Shown here: in pieces, positions 47,661-59,086 of the stretch
Position numbering within the stretch: position 1 is the stretch's first letter
Layout: the number at the start of each line of letters is the position of its first letter
Assembly (NCBI GenBank): GCA_947460245.1
Contig: CANHGL010000001.1
Location: 1-64,000, forward strand
Direction: 5' to 3'
Origin: Sphingobacteriales bacterium
GTDB taxonomy: Bacteria > Bacteroidota > Bacteroidia > Chitinophagales > JADIYW01
DNA length: 64,000 bases
Position numbers and translations under genes: made by a program
The notes under the pieces: model-generated
Database searches by the model: none
The model's input: the letters and a program-made list of their open reading frames with translations, nothing else
Told to the model about the DNA's origin: nothing

Positions 47661-47771
47661 AAAATAAAAGTAAGAAGTAAAAGTCAATAAGCAAAATCAA
47701 ATACGCCCATCAAGTTCGAATGCATGAAACAAACAAAGCCAAATAGCTATTTCATCCTAACCGAATACGCA

Positions 47772-49064
<1,293 letters not shown>

Positions 49065-49080
49065 TTAAGAATTATTTAGA

Positions 49081-49833
49081 TTATATGCGACCGACATATA
49101 AACTCGTTTCATAAGCAAAAGTAATAATTCCATTTCGTTTGTGGGAATTGAAAAGCACCTCAATAGCATTTTTTAAAGGAGGAAAATCAGGGGAGTCTTC
49201 ATTAGGCATATAGGAAGAAGAGACTACCCTTCCAATTAAGCCCTCTAAATCAAAGTACTGCGCGTAAGGGAAGACCCACTTCTTAAAAGGATAAGGGGAA
49301 TAGAACTGAGTAATCATCTCCTCAGAAATATTGCGGTGTGTTACGAGCTGATAGTCTGTCGAAAACTCCTGAATGAGCATTTCATAATCTTGCTGGAAAG
49401 GATCTGAAGCACTACGGTCATTAAATAAAATGACCAGATGCGCCCCATTGGCAGCGATACGCTGAAATTCTCTCTTAGTTTCAGAAGGGCTAAACCAATG
49501 AAAAGCCTGTGCACAAACAATTACATCTACTGACCCCTCTTTAAGCCCTGTATGTTCTGAGCTTCCATGTACACTAATAAAGTTGTTATATTCCCTCAAT
49601 AACCCCTCAGAAGCCTTACGCATAGGTTCATTAGGCTCCACGCCATACACTGTATTTCCATGCTCCAGTAGCAACTGAGCAGAAATACCTGTTCCGCTCC
49701 CAATATCAGCCACCACATCATCGGACATTAATCCTATCTCCAATTGCAGGGTAGAGATTACAGCATCCGGATATGCTGGACGGTATTTTATATACTGCTC
49801 TACACGGTCGGAGAAACGGTTCTTTGAATCCAT
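49081..49833 (-). CDS. Class I SAM-dependent methyltransferase
   Basis: The 250-residue product has motif I VVADIGSGTGISAQLLLEHG, acidic loop VYGVEPNEPMRKASEG, and VDVIVCAQAFHWFSPSETKR. The HWF pattern is typical of methyltransferase type 11 proteins of unknown or small-molecule substrate. The frame opens at a TTG at 49890, but the ATG at 49833 gives the usual MDSKNRFSDRVEQY start. It is divergent from the acyl-CoA dehydrogenase. Confidence 0.85.
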   Translation of the reverse strand: MDSKNRFSDRVEQYIKYRPAYPDAVISTLQLEIGLMSDDVVADIGSGTGISAQLLLEHGNTVYGVEPNEPMRKASEGLLREYNNFISVHGSSEHTGLKEGSVDVIVCAQAFHWFSPSETKREFQRIAANGAHLVILFNDRSASDPFQQDYEMLIQEFSTDYQLVTHRNISEEMITQFYSPYPFKKWVFPYAQYFDLEGLIGRVVSSSYMPNEDSPDFPPLKNAIEVLFNSHKRNGIITFAYETSLYVGRI

Positions 49834-49989
49834 AGACTTAAAATTAACGCTATTTTTAGAGATTTGACAGGCAGGTTTAAAGCAAAACAATTACCCGTAT
49901 AGGCTGTTAGATAGTCTGTGAGATAATTCAATTCGATTTGATGATTTTTTCTTGACACGTCGCAACGGATTATTTTACTATTTTATCTT

Positions 49990-49997
49990 TATTTTTG
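49990..49997 (+). promoter_or_regulatory. -7 promoter element of the acyl-CoA dehydrogenase gene
   Basis: TATTTTTG matches TAnnTTTG, 16 bases before the ATG at 50014. No TTTG lies at the normal -33 distance. Confidence 0.5.
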
Positions 49998-50013
49998 ATT
50001 AAACACTTCAACT

Positions 50014-51222
50014 ATGTATGCTGCTATAAAAATTAAGCGAACTATCTATAATACCGAGGAACATGAAATGCTTCGGAAAACCATGCAGCAATTCATTGAG
50101 AAAGAAATAGCCCCATACCATGCACAGTGGGAAGAAGACGGAATGGTAAGCAGAGAAGTTTGGAAAAAAGCCGGTGAGATGGGCCTGTTGTGTTTGGATG
50201 TAGCTACTGAATATGGTGGTTCCGGGCTCGACTTTTCATTCAATGCACTTATTACTGAAGAAATGTCGAGGGCAGGATATACTGGCCCCGGATTTTTTCT
50301 GCATTCTGATATCGTTGTTCCCTACATCATAGACCATGGAACTGATGAACAGAAAAAATACTGGTTGCCTAGAATGTGTTCCGGTGAAGTAATCACTGCG
50401 ATTGGCATGACAGAACCAGGATGTGGAAGTGATCTTCAAGCACTCAAAACAAATGCAGTGGATATGGGTGACCACTATTTACTAAACGGACAGAAAACAT
50501 TCATTACTAACGGTTATATGAGCGATATGGCTATTATTGCCGCACGTACTTTTGTAAACGATAAAGATAATGGGATAAGTCTGTTTATAGTGGAAGCTAC
50601 CCGTGAAGGATTTTCAAAAGGGAAACCCTTCAAGAAGGTGGGTATGAAAGCGCAGGATACTTGTGAACTATTTTTTGATAATGTAATATTACCCAAAGAG
50701 AATTTATTGGGCGAGGCAGGAAAAGGATTTATTTACATGATGCAAAAACTGGGAAGAGAAAGATTATCTGTAGCATTAATGGGTATAGGCGGCGCTGAAG
50801 GTGCATTGGAAAATACTATACAATATACCCTTAGCAGAACTGCTTTCAAGCAGCCGATTGCTGCATTCCAGAATACCCAATTTAAATTTGCAGAATTAGC
50901 CACACAATTACAGATCCATCAGACTTTCTGCGACCGATGCGTGGAATTATTTTTAGCTGATGAACTTACTGCTGAGACAGCTTCTATGGCAAAATATTCC
51001 TGTACGGATTTACACCAGCAAGTAGTGGATGAATGCATGCAACTACATGGAGGCTATGGATATATATGGGAGTACTATATTGCGCGTGCTTATGCAGACA
51101 ACCGTGTAGCAAGAATCTATGCCGGTACCAATGAGATTATGAAACTGCTAATCTCCCGTGGGCTTTTAAAGGAATTATATGAGGCACAGAAGAAGCAGAA
51201 AGCTCAGGCAGCCAGCGTATAA
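50014..51222 (+). CDS. Acyl-CoA dehydrogenase
   Basis: The 402-residue flavoprotein oxidises acyl-CoA thioesters to enoyl-CoA. The FAD and substrate regions are seen in ITAIGMTEPGCGSDLQALKT, LNGQKTFITNGYMSDMAII and QLHGGYGYIWEYYIARAYAD. The C-terminal IYAGTNEIMK lacks the Glu of YEGT in medium-chain enzymes. The Glu in GRERLSVA is the likely base, as in long-chain and isovaleryl-CoA types. Acyl chain preference is unknown. It is monocistronic. Confidence 0.93.
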   Translation: MYAAIKIKRTIYNTEEHEMLRKTMQQFIEKEIAPYHAQWEEDGMVSREVWKKAGEMGLLCLDVATEYGGSGLDFSFNALITEEMSRAGYTGPGFFLHSDIVVPYIIDHGTDEQKKYWLPRMCSGEVITAIGMTEPGCGSDLQALKTNAVDMGDHYLLNGQKTFITNGYMSDMAIIAARTFVNDKDNGISLFIVEATREGFSKGKPFKKVGMKAQDTCELFFDNVILPKENLLGEAGKGFIYMMQKLGRERLSVALMGIGGAEGALENTIQYTLSRTAFKQPIAAFQNTQFKFAELATQLQIHQTFCDRCVELFLADELTAETASMAKYSCTDLHQQVVDECMQLHGGYGYIWEYYIARAYADNRVARIYAGTNEIMKLLISRGLLKELYEAQKKQKAQAASV

Positions 51223-51366
51223 TGATTACGCTGATAGAAAATAAAATCTAACTGTTCCCAGATTGAGGTGCTTGGAAGAAAGACTTGAGTTTATGTGCTC
51301 GTCAACACAATTTTTTTCCAATATAATTAGCTAATAATTGTAAGACTAAGATTGATGACTAATCGT

Positions 51367-52455
51367 CTACCCCAATAACTTCATAAAATCATCGAATAAA
51401 TACCTGCTGTCATGAGGACCTGGGGCAGCTTCTGGGTGGTATTGTACTGAAAACGCTTTTTTACCTATAATCTCCAGGCCTTCTACAGAATTATCATTCA
51501 GGTTGATGTGTGTAAGCACCGCTTTATCCGATTGCTTAAGCGCCTCCATATCCACCGCAAAACCATGGTTTTGCGTAGTAACCTCACATTTCCCTGTTTT
51601 TAGATTTTTAACTGGATGATTACCCCCACGGTGACCATGGTGTAATTTATACGTAGGTATACCTACAGCACGAGCCAATAATTGATTTCCCAAACAAATT
51701 CCGAATAATGGCTTATCCGCTGAAAGTATCTGCTTTACTGTATCAACAGCATAATCCATGGCTGCAGGGTCGCCAGGACCGTTAGAAATAAAATAGCCAT
51801 CGGCACCAAACTGCTCCAATTCTTTGAAAGTAGTATGTGCAGGAAATACTTTCACATAACAATCTCTTTCTGTAAAATTACGCAAGATATTTTTCTTTAT
51901 ACCGAAGTCGAGAGCGGCAATCTTATATTTTGCATGCGCATCGCCTACCGTATATTCTGCTTTCGTTGTAACCTTTGAAGAGAGTTCAAGTCCTTCCATA
52001 GCGGGCACTTTTTTCAGTTCATTTTTCAAGAAATCCAGATCTGTATGTTCAGAAGATACAATTGCATTCATAGCACCCTTCTCCCTCACATGACGAACGA
52101 TAGCACGAGTATCTACACCTGTTATTCCTACTAGATTATTTTGTATGAAGTAATCCTCTATAGAGCTATCAGCCTGTTTTCTGGAAAAGCTATTAGCGTA
52201 TTCTCTACATATGAGTCCGGCAATACGAATCTGGTCAGATTCTTCTTCCTGATCTTTGATGCCATAATTTCCAACATGAACATTGGTCGACACTAACAAC
52301 TGACCGGAATAACTAGGATCTGTAAATAGCTCCTGATATCCAGTCATAGAAGTATTAAAGCAGATTTCACCGGTAGCAGTACCTATCTTACCGCAAGAAA
52401 ATCCTGTAAAATGAGTTCCGTCTTCGAGTAGTAATATGGCTGTTGTATTTTGCAT
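51367..52455 (-). CDS. carA: Carbamoyl-phosphate synthase small subunit
   Basis: The 362-residue glutaminase subunit feeds ammonia to CarB for pyrimidine and arginine synthesis. The N-domain starts TAILLLEDGTHFTGFSCG. The class I amidotransferase triad is in FGICLGNQLLARAVG (Cys) and FSVQYHPEAAPGPHDS (His, Glu). Length is normal. carB is not next to it. It follows rplQ at a distance, behind a terminator. Confidence 0.97.
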   Translation of the reverse strand: MQNTTAILLLEDGTHFTGFSCGKIGTATGEICFNTSMTGYQELFTDPSYSGQLLVSTNVHVGNYGIKDQEEESDQIRIAGLICREYANSFSRKQADSSIEDYFIQNNLVGITGVDTRAIVRHVREKGAMNAIVSSEHTDLDFLKNELKKVPAMEGLELSSKVTTKAEYTVGDAHAKYKIAALDFGIKKNILRNFTERDCYVKVFPAHTTFKELEQFGADGYFISNGPGDPAAMDYAVDTVKQILSADKPLFGICLGNQLLARAVGIPTYKLHHGHRGGNHPVKNLKTGKCEVTTQNHGFAVDMEALKQSDKAVLTHINLNDNSVEGLEIIGKKAFSVQYHPEAAPGPHDSRYLFDDFMKLLG

Positions 52456-52474
52456 ATCATTTTTTTATTCTTTA

Positions 52475-52497
52475 TTACTTTTTGAGCCAAAAAGTAA
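52475..52497. repeat. Inverted repeat in the 313-base gap between rplQ and carA
   Basis: TTACTTTTTG (52475-52484) and CAAAAAGTAA (52488-52497) are perfect inverted arms with a 3-base spacer, followed by ACCAAAAAGCTTTTTC. The motif looks like a short dispersed repeat. The rest of the gap (52456-52768) is AT-rich; I see no ORF, RNA gene or TAnnTTTG element for carA, only the rplQ terminator at 52716-52745. Confidence 0.5.
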
Positions 52498-52715
52498 CCA
52501 AAAAGCTTTTTCTAAAAAAAAGGCAATTTGCATCTCCTTTCACTCGAAGCAAGCGCTGATAAAATGAATGCAAATGCTTATTACCATACTTCATTCATTT
52601 TACAGCTATTGCTGTGTCTTTCGAAAATCTAAACCTTTTGCGGCTTAGTGCATTGATGATAGTTTATATATACAAAATATTCCAATCTTCAATGTTTATC
52701 ATTTCTCAAAAATAA

Positions 52716-52745
52716 AAAAGGATAGCTAAAAAATGCTATCCTTTT
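52716..52745 (-). terminator. Rho-independent terminator of the ribosomal protein operon (after rplQ)
   Basis: The 11-bp stem AAAAGGATAGC (52716-52726) / GCTATCCTTTT (52735-52745) has an 8-base loop and a T-rich tail on the minus strand. It lies 23 bases after the rplQ stop and ends the whole supercluster. Confidence 0.88.
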
Positions 52746-52768
52746 GTATATGTTGAAAAAATCATGAA

Positions 52769-53317
52769 TTACTCTTCAGTTTTCTCCTCACTTTGTGTTG
52801 CTTCTGGCTCAGCTGCCGGTGCCTCTTGAGCAGCGGACACTTCCTCAGCTTTTACATCTTCTACAACTGCTACATCTTCAGCCTTTTTCTTAGCAGCACC
52901 AGAACGACGTGTCTTTTTCTTAGACTCCTCTGATTTCGCTGTCTTGGTTTGATATGTTTCATTGAAATCTACCAACTCAATCATAGCCATTTCAGCTGCA
53001 TCCCCTAAACGTGTACCCAATCTAACAATTCTAGTATATCCACCCGGTCTTTCACCTACTTTTGCCGCAATCACCTCAAATAATTCCTGTGTTGCAAATT
53101 TATCTTGTAAGTAACTGAACACATCCCTACGAGAATGAGTAGTATTGGTCTTAGCTTTAGTAATTAAAGGCTCTACATATCCTCTTAATTCTTTTGCTTT
53201 TGCTACCGTTGTCTCAATTCTTTTATGCATGAACAATGCAGAAGACAAGTTCTTCAGCAAAGCGGCTCTGTGTCCGTATTTTCTGCCTAAGTGATTTATT
53301 TTATTTCCGTGTCTCAT
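52769..53317 (-). CDS. rplQ: 50S ribosomal protein L17
   Basis: The 182-residue product has a typical L17 core ([20 protein letters not shown], then [19 protein letters not shown] and [20 protein letters not shown]) of about 125 residues. After it comes an extra tail of about 55 residues rich in Lys, then in Glu and Ala, with low complexity. L17 lies near the peptide exit tunnel. It is the last gene of the alpha operon, behind rpoA. Confidence 0.96.
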   Translation of the reverse strand: MRHGNKINHLGRKYGHRAALLKNLSSALFMHKRIETTVAKAKELRGYVEPLITKAKTNTTHSRRDVFSYLQDKFATQELFEVIAAKVGERPGGYTRIVRLGTRLGDAAEMAMIELVDFNETYQTKTAKSEESKKKTRRSGAAKKKAEDVAVVEDVKAEEVSAAQEAPAAEPEATQSEEKTEE

Positions 53318-53378
53318 TTCTTAATAGTATTGAGTAATACGTAGTGAGCAATATTTACCCGCTACTTAACTTTATTAA

Positions 53379-54374
53379 TTAGTCTTCTAATTTATATTTC
53401 GATAAGTCCATGCCAAAGTGCATACCCTTCTCAATAATCAATTCTTCAATTTCCACTAACGATTTACGTCCGAAGTTTCTGAACTTCAACAACTCATTTG
53501 TATCATACTGGACCAATTCAGATAGAGAATTGATTTTAGCTGCCTTCAAACAGTTGTATGCACGTACTGAAAGATCTAAATCCTCTAATGGAGTTTTAAG
53601 AATCTTACGCATATGCAAGATGTGCTCATCTACTACCTCTTCCTGTCCTTTTTCTTCAGAATCAAAAGTTATATTTTCATCAGACACCAACATTAAGTGC
53701 TGAATCAAAATCTTAGCAGCTTCCTTAACGGCATCTTCTGGATGAATAGTACCATCAGTTTTTACATCGATGATTAGCTTTTCAAAGTCTGTACGCTGCT
53801 CAACACGTGTATTCTCAATCTTATAACGCACATTCTTTATAGGTGTGTAGATAGAATCTACCGGTATTAGTCCAAGAATAGAACTGTCTACATAGTGCTC
53901 TTCAGCAGCGACATAGCCTCTACCTTTTCCAATAGAAATTTCCAATTCTATCTGAACATTCTTTTCCATGTTACAAATCACTAAATCAGGATTAGTTACC
54001 GCAAATACATTAGTATGTGCTTCAATATCTCCTGCAGTGAATTGCTCTTTATTTTTTAGAGATATGTAGATTTTTTCGAAACCTGCGTCTACATCTTGTA
54101 ATACTCTTTTTAAGCGCACTTGCTTGATATTCAAAACTATTTCGGTAACATCTTCAATAACGCCCTTGATAGTAGAAAATTCGTGATTTATACCTGCTAT
54201 TTTTATAGAGGTAATTGCATACCCTTCCAAAGAAGATAGTAGTACTCTACGAAGAGCATTTCCTATGGTATTTCCGAAACCAGGCTCCAGTGGAGCAAAT
54301 TCAAATGTACCCTCGAAATCAGTTGCTTTCTGTAAAAGAATTTTGTCGGGTTTTTGAAAAGATAATATTGCCAT
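53379..54374 (-). CDS. rpoA: RNA polymerase alpha subunit
   Basis: The 331-residue product has the N-terminal assembly domain ([20 protein letters not shown]) and the C-terminal DNA/activator-binding domain ([36 protein letters not shown]). Full length, between rpsD and rplQ, as in the bacterial alpha operon. Confidence 0.98.
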   Translation of the reverse strand: MAILSFQKPDKILLQKATDFEGTFEFAPLEPGFGNTIGNALRRVLLSSLEGYAITSIKIAGINHEFSTIKGVIEDVTEIVLNIKQVRLKRVLQDVDAGFEKIYISLKNKEQFTAGDIEAHTNVFAVTNPDLVICNMEKNVQIELEISIGKGRGYVAAEEHYVDSSILGLIPVDSIYTPIKNVRYKIENTRVEQRTDFEKLIIDVKTDGTIHPEDAVKEAAKILIQHLMLVSDENITFDSEEKGQEEVVDEHILHMRKILKTPLEDLDLSVRAYNCLKAAKINSLSELVQYDTNELLKFRNFGRKSLVEIEELIIEKGMHFGMDLSKYKLED

Positions 54375-54437
54375 GTTTTAATATTTATTTTTTAAAGTTG
54401 AATACTGAATGATTTGAAACCATTCTCTTCAAAAAAA

Positions 54438-55046
54438 TTATTTAGAATATAACTCGACGATCAATTGTTCCTTAATGTTTTCAGGAATTTGATCTCTATT
54501 TGGAATCTCCAAATATTTACCTTCCAGCTTTTCGGAATTAAATTCCAACCATCCGTATTTTTTAACTCTTGCTGCCTTCAAAGTATCCTGAACTATTTCG
54601 ATGTTTTTGGACTTCTCACGGATACTGATTACATCTCCCACTTTTACAGTAAAAGAAGGAATATTAACAATTCTTCCGTTTACAGTAACGTGTTTGTGAT
54701 TTACCAACTGACGAGCAGCGCTTCTTGTTGGTGCAAAACCCAAACGATAGCAAGTATTATCTAAACGTTGCTCTAGCAAACGTAATAAGTTTTCCCCTGT
54801 TACACCATGTTTTCTAGCTGCTTCTTCAAATGTCTTATAGAACTGACGCTCTAAAACGCCGTACGTGTATTTAGCTTTTTGCTTTTCTTTCAATTGAACA
54901 GCATATTCTGACTGAGTAGAACGTTTTCTAGAGTTACCATGCTGACCTGGAGCATATTTTCTCTTTTCAAATGCCTTATCATATCCAAAGATTGCCTCTC
55001 CGAATGATCTTGATTTTTTAGTACGTGGTCCTGTATATCTTGCCAT
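54438..55046 (-). CDS. rpsD: 30S ribosomal protein S4
   Basis: The 202-residue product starts [20 protein letters not shown] and has the S4 RNA-binding domain ([40 protein letters not shown]). S4 starts 30S assembly and in many bacteria represses its own operon. The N-terminal Cys-rich zinc motif is absent, the C-minus type. It sits between rpsK and rpoA. Confidence 0.97.
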   Translation of the reverse strand: MARYTGPRTKKSRSFGEAIFGYDKAFEKRKYAPGQHGNSRKRSTQSEYAVQLKEKQKAKYTYGVLERQFYKTFEEAARKHGVTGENLLRLLEQRLDNTCYRLGFAPTRSAARQLVNHKHVTVNGRIVNIPSFTVKVGDVISIREKSKNIEIVQDTLKAARVKKYGWLEFNSEKLEGKYLEIPNRDQIPENIKEQLIVELYSK

Positions 55047-55064
55047 TGTTATTACTTCTAAAAA

Positions 55065-55457
55065 TTAAACTCTTCTTTTCTTAGGTGGACGACAGCCATT
55101 GTGTGGCAATGGTGTTACATCGCGTATTACAGTTACTTCAATACCTGCATTTCCGATAGTACGGATAGCAGATTCTCTGCCACCACCAGGTCCTTTAACA
55201 AATACTTCTACTCTTCTCAAACCAGCATCATAAGCTTTTTGTCCAGCATCCTGAGCAGCCATTTGAGCGGCATAAGGAGTACTTTTCTTGGAACCTCTGA
55301 ATCCACACTTTCCGGCACTACTCCAGGAAATCACCTGACCAGCCTTATTTGTATAAGAGATAATGATATTGTTGAAAGTTGCTTTGATGTAAGTGTAGCC
55401 TTCTGCTTCCACCTTCACCACTCTTTTCTTTACTGTCTTTTTAGTTGCTGTTGCCAT
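55065..55457 (-). CDS. rpsK: 30S ribosomal protein S11
   Basis: The 130-residue product shows the S11 signature: [58 protein letters not shown] and the end [18 protein letters not shown]. It binds the 16S platform. It has a basic N-terminal extension. It lies 19 bases after rpsM. Confidence 0.98.
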   Translation of the reverse strand: MATATKKTVKKRVVKVEAEGYTYIKATFNNIIISYTNKAGQVISWSSAGKCGFRGSKKSTPYAAQMAAQDAGQKAYDAGLRRVEVFVKGPGGGRESAIRTIGNAGIEVTVIRDVTPLPHNGCRPPKKRRV

Positions 55458-55476
55458 GGTATGCTTCAGTTATTTA

Positions 55477-55854
55477 CTATTTAGTTACTTTTTTCTTTCC
55501 TGCTACTGTCTTACGTTTACCCTTACGTGTACGAGCATTACGCTTAGTACTTTGTCCACGAACTGGTAATCCTTTACGATGACGGATACCTCTGTAAGAG
55601 CCTATATCCATCAAACGTTTGATATTGAGCTGGACTTCTGAACGAAGCGCTCCTTCTACCTTTACTTCTGCATTGATTGCATTACGTATAGCAGTTGCTT
55701 CATCATCATTCCACTCATGAACTTTCTTGCTAGGATCAACACCTGCAGTCTCTAAGATGTGCATTGCTGTTGATCTGCCGATTCCATAGATGTAGGTAAG
55801 GCCTATGCAGCCTCTTTTATTCTTTGGAAGATCTATACCTGAAATTCTAGCCAT
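55477..55854 (-). CDS. rpsM: 30S ribosomal protein S13
   Basis: The 125-residue product starts [20 protein letters not shown], has the helix-two-turn-helix [19 protein letters not shown], and ends in the basic tail [21 protein letters not shown]13 contacts the P-site tRNA and the subunit bridge. It lies 4 bases after rpmJ. Confidence 0.98.
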   Translation of the reverse strand: MARISGIDLPKNKRGCIGLTYIYGIGRSTAMHILETAGVDPSKKVHEWNDDEATAIRNAINAEVKVEGALRSEVQLNIKRLMDIGSYRGIRHRKGLPVRGQSTKRNARTRKGKRKTVAGKKKVTK

Positions 55855-55858
55855 TGTA

Positions 55859-55975
55859 TTATCCTTGTCTTTGTTTAAATTTTGGATTCTTCTTGTTTAC
55901 CACATACACTCTGCCCTTTCTGCGTACGATGATGCAGTCTTCACTTCTTTTCTTTACAGATGCTTTTACTTTCAT
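55859..55975 (-). CDS. rpmJ: 50S ribosomal protein L36
   Basis: This 38-residue gene reads [14 protein letters not shown], then [20 protein letters not shown] and QRQG. The RRKGRVYV core and the KQRQG end are the L36 signature. Only one Cys is present; the other Cys and His zinc ligands of the zinc-ribbon form are replaced, so this is a C-minus L36. It lies between infA and rpsM, as in most bacteria. It is too short for a 60-residue ORF cutoff. Confidence 0.95.
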   Translation of the reverse strand: MKVKASVKKRSEDCIIVRRKGRVYVVNKKNPKFKQRQG

Positions 55976-55993
55976 CTCAATTGTTCGTTTAAA

Positions 55994-56212
55994 TTATTTA
56001 TATCTAAATGTTATTCTTCCCCTGGAGAGATCATACGGAGAAATTTCAACTGCGACCTTGTCGCCCGGCAGGATTCGTATGTAATGCATACGCATTTTGC
56101 CGGATATTGTAGCTAAAATTTCATGGCCGTTTTCTAGTTTAACGCGAAACATCGCGTTAGATAAGGCTTCCGTGATCGTACCATCTAATTTTATTAAATC
56201 TGTCTTACCCAT
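55994..56212 (-). CDS. infA: Translation initiation factor IF-1
   Basis: The 72-residue S1/OB-fold protein matches IF-1 in length and sequence: [40 protein letters not shown] and [15 protein letters not shown]. It binds the A site during initiation. It lies between map and rpmJ. Confidence 0.97.
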   Translation of the reverse strand: MGKTDLIKLDGTITEALSNAMFRVKLENGHEILATISGKMRMHYIRILPGDKVAVEISPYDLSRGRITFRYK

Positions 56213-56241
56213 AATTTTTAGGACTGCGAAGATCGGAAATT

Positions 56242-57042
56242 TTATCTGAAATCCTTAATATATTCCGATTTTTTTATAGCCTCGAATATTAAATTATGGT
56301 CACTAAGTATGTCAGCCTTCTGCTTTTGTACTGCTACCGTATGCTCAAAATGGGCAGATGGCTTACCATCTTTGGTTACTACCGTCCATTTATCCGACAA
56401 ATGACGCACTTGATGGGTGCCCATATTAATCATCGGTTCTATGGCAATAACTAATCCTTCTTGTAGCATAGGTCCCTTCCCGCGCTTTCCATAATTAGGC
56501 ACATCCGGCTCTTCATGAAGATTTCTGCCTATGCCATGTCCGATAAGATCGCGAACTACCCCATAATGATGGTCTATTTCACAATATTTTTGGATGGCAA
56601 AGCTGATATCCCCGATTCTATTACCCACAACAGCCATTTCAATACCCAAAAAAAGAGAATTGAAAGTAACTTTTAACAATTTCCTTACCTCCTCAGGGAT
56701 TTCTCCAATCGGAAAGGTAAATGCAGAATCCCCATAGAATCCATCTTTACATACCCCACAGTCTACAGAGAGGACATCGCCTTCCCGAATCTCTCGACCA
56801 GAAGGAAAACCATGTACCACTTGTTCGTTAACAGAGATGCATAATGTATAAGGAAATCCGCGGTAGCCCTTAAAAGCAGGGGTGGCATCATTATCCCGTA
56901 TAAATTGCTCCGCAATTTCGTCCAGTTTAGATGTCTTTACACCCGGCTTTATAAACTCTACCAGTGTTGCATGTGTCTGGCTGACTAACAAAGAACTCTT
57001 TCGTATATATTCAATTTCTTCAGGAGTTTTATAATGTATCAT
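56242..57042 (-). CDS. map: Methionine aminopeptidase, type I
   Basis: The 266-residue metalloenzyme removes the initiator Met. Metal ligands appear in [20 protein letters not shown] (two Asp), [19 protein letters not shown] (His) and [10 protein letters not shown] (Glu), with a last Glu in AHFEHTVAV. It starts [19 protein letters not shown], a normal type I start. It lies 14 bases after secY in the spc operon. Confidence 0.97.
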   Translation of the reverse strand: MIHYKTPEEIEYIRKSSLLVSQTHATLVEFIKPGVKTSKLDEIAEQFIRDNDATPAFKGYRGFPYTLCISVNEQVVHGFPSGREIREGDVLSVDCGVCKDGFYGDSAFTFPIGEIPEEVRKLLKVTFNSLFLGIEMAVVGNRIGDISFAIQKYCEIDHHYGVVRDLIGHGIGRNLHEEPDVPNYGKRGKGPMLQEGLVIAIEPMINMGTHQVRHLSDKWTVVTKDGKPSAHFEHTVAVQKQKADILSDHNLIFEAIKKSEYIKDFR

Positions 57043-57056
57043 TGCTCCCTTAAAAA

Positions 57057-58388
57057 TTAAAAATCTGTTGATGCCACATTTCTGCCTCTAATCTTCGCCC
57101 CTGATTTAGTAAGCCCATCATAATGACGACTCAATAAATGAGAGTTGATTTGCTGCATGGTATCTAAAACTACAGACACCAAAATTAATAGAGAGGTGCC
57201 TCCAAAGAAATAAGCAAACTGACTATTTACGCCTAACATCTTGGCAAAAGCAGGCATAATAGCAATAAACCCTAAGAATATAGAACCCGGAAGGGTGATT
57301 CTTGATAATACCGAGTCAATATACTCCGCAGTATTAGCACCAGGTTTAACACCAGGCACAAATCCATTATTCCTCTTAAGATCATCCGACATCTGTACGG
57401 GATTCATAATTAGGGCTGTATAAAAATAAGTAAACAGCACCACCATTAGGAACATTATGATGTTATAAGGCAGTGACGTAAAATCTGTTATCTGTCTTAG
57501 GAAACCTGATGCTGAACTATCCGGGAATAGCTGTGCAATAGTACCAGGAATAAAAAGGAATGCTTGTGCAAATATAATCGGCATTACACCAGCAATATTT
57601 ACTTTAAGCGGTAAAAAACCTCTTCTCTGAGCATAGGCACTATTCCCTCCAGACATTTGTTTAGCATAACTCAAAGGCACCTTACGAATTGCCTGAATTA
57701 ACATAATGGTACTAATAACCACACCAGCTAAAACAGCTAACTCCAATACTAGCATCAAAATACCGCTACCTGTTACAGCCCTTGATTTTGCTTCTGCCCA
57801 AAAAGAACCTGGTAAGCGCGAAATAATGTTAGACATTATAATTAACGATGTACCATTACCTAAACCTCTCTCCTGAATCTGCTCACCTAACCACATTACA
57901 AAAATTGTACCTGCTATGAGGATAATCATCGTAGATAGAGAGAACAGGGCCGTAGAAATTGATGGGGAAACTATATTCTGGGCGTATAAAAATTTCACAT
58001 AAGCAAATCCTTGCAAAGCAGTTACCAATACGGTACCATAGCGTGTATACTGTGTGATTTTCTTTCTTCCACTCTCACCTTCTTTTTGCAACTTCTGAAA
58101 ATAAGGCACTGCGAGCGTTAAAAGCTGCATCACAATGGAGGTAGAGATATAAGGCATTATACCTAATGCAAAAACGGATGCTTTTGTAAAGGCTCCACCT
58201 GCAAATAAATCAAAAATCTGAAAAATACCTTTAGTAGACGCATCCGAAATCTTCGTTGGATCCACTCCAGGCAATACTACAAAACATCCCAGACGATAAA
58301 TGAAAATAAGACCTAGGGTTAGGAAGATCCTTTTCCTTAAGTCCTCAATGCTGAAGATATTTTTAAATGTCTCAAAAAATTGTTTCAT
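57057..58388 (-). CDS. secY: Preprotein translocase subunit SecY
   Basis: The 443-residue protein has ten membrane segments and forms the protein-conducting channel. Diagnostic are FVVLPGVDPTKI near the first helix, the plug region GGAFTKASVFALGIMPYIS, RGLGNGTSLIIMSNIISRLP, and the C-terminal SRHYDGL. It lies between rplO and map. Confidence 0.98.
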   Translation of the reverse strand: MKQFFETFKNIFSIEDLRKRIFLTLGLIFIYRLGCFVVLPGVDPTKISDASTKGIFQIFDLFAGGAFTKASVFALGIMPYISTSIVMQLLTLAVPYFQKLQKEGESGRKKITQYTRYGTVLVTALQGFAYVKFLYAQNIVSPSISTALFSLSTMIILIAGTIFVMWLGEQIQERGLGNGTSLIIMSNIISRLPGSFWAEAKSRAVTGSGILMLVLELAVLAGVVISTIMLIQAIRKVPLSYAKQMSGGNSAYAQRRGFLPLKVNIAGVMPIIFAQAFLFIPGTIAQLFPDSSASGFLRQITDFTSLPYNIIMFLMVVLFTYFYTALIMNPVQMSDDLKRNNGFVPGVKPGANTAEYIDSVLSRITLPGSIFLGFIAIMPAFAKMLGVNSQFAYFFGGTSLLILVSVVLDTMQQINSHLLSRHYDGLTKSGAKIRGRNVASTDF

Positions 58389-58443
58389 CCTTTAATTATT
58401 TTTTCGAGAAAGAAGGAATTTTACTCAAAAAATGATTTTATAA

Positions 58444-58899
58444 TTAAGCTATTACCGTAGCAGATCCTTTACTACTTTCAATAGCTGCTTTTGCTTTATC
58501 ACTGAATGCGTGTGCAGACACCTTCAAAGCACTTTTTAATTCACCGTTCGCTAAAACCTTAACTTTGTCACTAGACTTAATTAATTTAAGTGTTCTGTAA
58601 GTCTCAAAGTTAAATTCTGTAAGATTATTTTTTTCTGCCAATGACTGCAATTCAGCTAGATTAATAGTTCTGAATTCTACCCTTGTTGGATTCTTAAATC
58701 CTCGTTTAGGTATACGACGTTGCAATGGCATCTGTCCACCTTCAAAACCTCTCTTTGATTTGTAACCAGAGCGAGACTTTGCTCCTTTGTGACCTCTACC
58801 GGCTGTACCACCTGATCCTGACCCTTGTCCACGGGCAATACGCTTGCGACCCTTAACGGCGCCTTTTGCTGGTCTTAAATTATTTAAACTGATGCTCAT
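58444..58899 (-). CDS. rplO: 50S ribosomal protein L15
   Basis: The 151-residue product starts with [20 protein letters not shown] and has the Gly/Arg-rich loop [20 protein letters not shown], then [20 protein letters not shown]. These are the L15 marks; L15 supports central 50S folding. It lies one base past the end of rpmD and 55 bases before secY. Confidence 0.97.
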   Translation of the reverse strand: MSISLNNLRPAKGAVKGRKRIARGQGSGSGGTAGRGHKGAKSRSGYKSKRGFEGGQMPLQRRIPKRGFKNPTRVEFRTINLAELQSLAEKNNLTEFNFETYRTLKLIKSSDKVKVLANGELKSALKVSAHAFSDKAKAAIESSKGSATVIA

Positions 58900-58900
58900 C

Positions 58901-59080
58901 TTAGATATTTTCTAACGTTACCAAATGTTTTACTTTAGCTACCATTCCCATTACCTGAGGGGTAGCTTCTTTTTCAACGCTTCTGTTTAGCTTTTGGATA
59001 CCCAAAGCCTTGATGGTGTCTTTCTGACGCTGACTTCTGTCGATTGTACTCTTAACCAGAGTAATTTTTATTCTAGCCAT
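58901..59080 (-). CDS. rpmD: 50S ribosomal protein L30
   Basis: The 59-residue gene reads [20 protein letters not shown], then [20 protein letters not shown], then [19 protein letters not shown]. The LVKSTI start, the TIKALGI helix and the MVAKVKHLV strand are the L30 signature. It is just below a 60-residue ORF cutoff. It lies between rpsE and rplO, its standard place. Confidence 0.96.
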   Translation of the reverse strand: MARIKITLVKSTIDRSQRQKDTIKALGIQKLNRSVEKEATPQVMGMVAKVKHLVTLENI

Positions 59081-59086
59081 AATGTT

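Noticed and set aside
49952-49982. TTGACA followed by TATTTT/TACTAT as a sigma-70-type promoter before the acyl-CoA dehydrogenase
   Set aside because: Spacings of 13 or 19 bases do not fit well, and Bacteroidota use TAnnTTTG, which is present closer to the gene.
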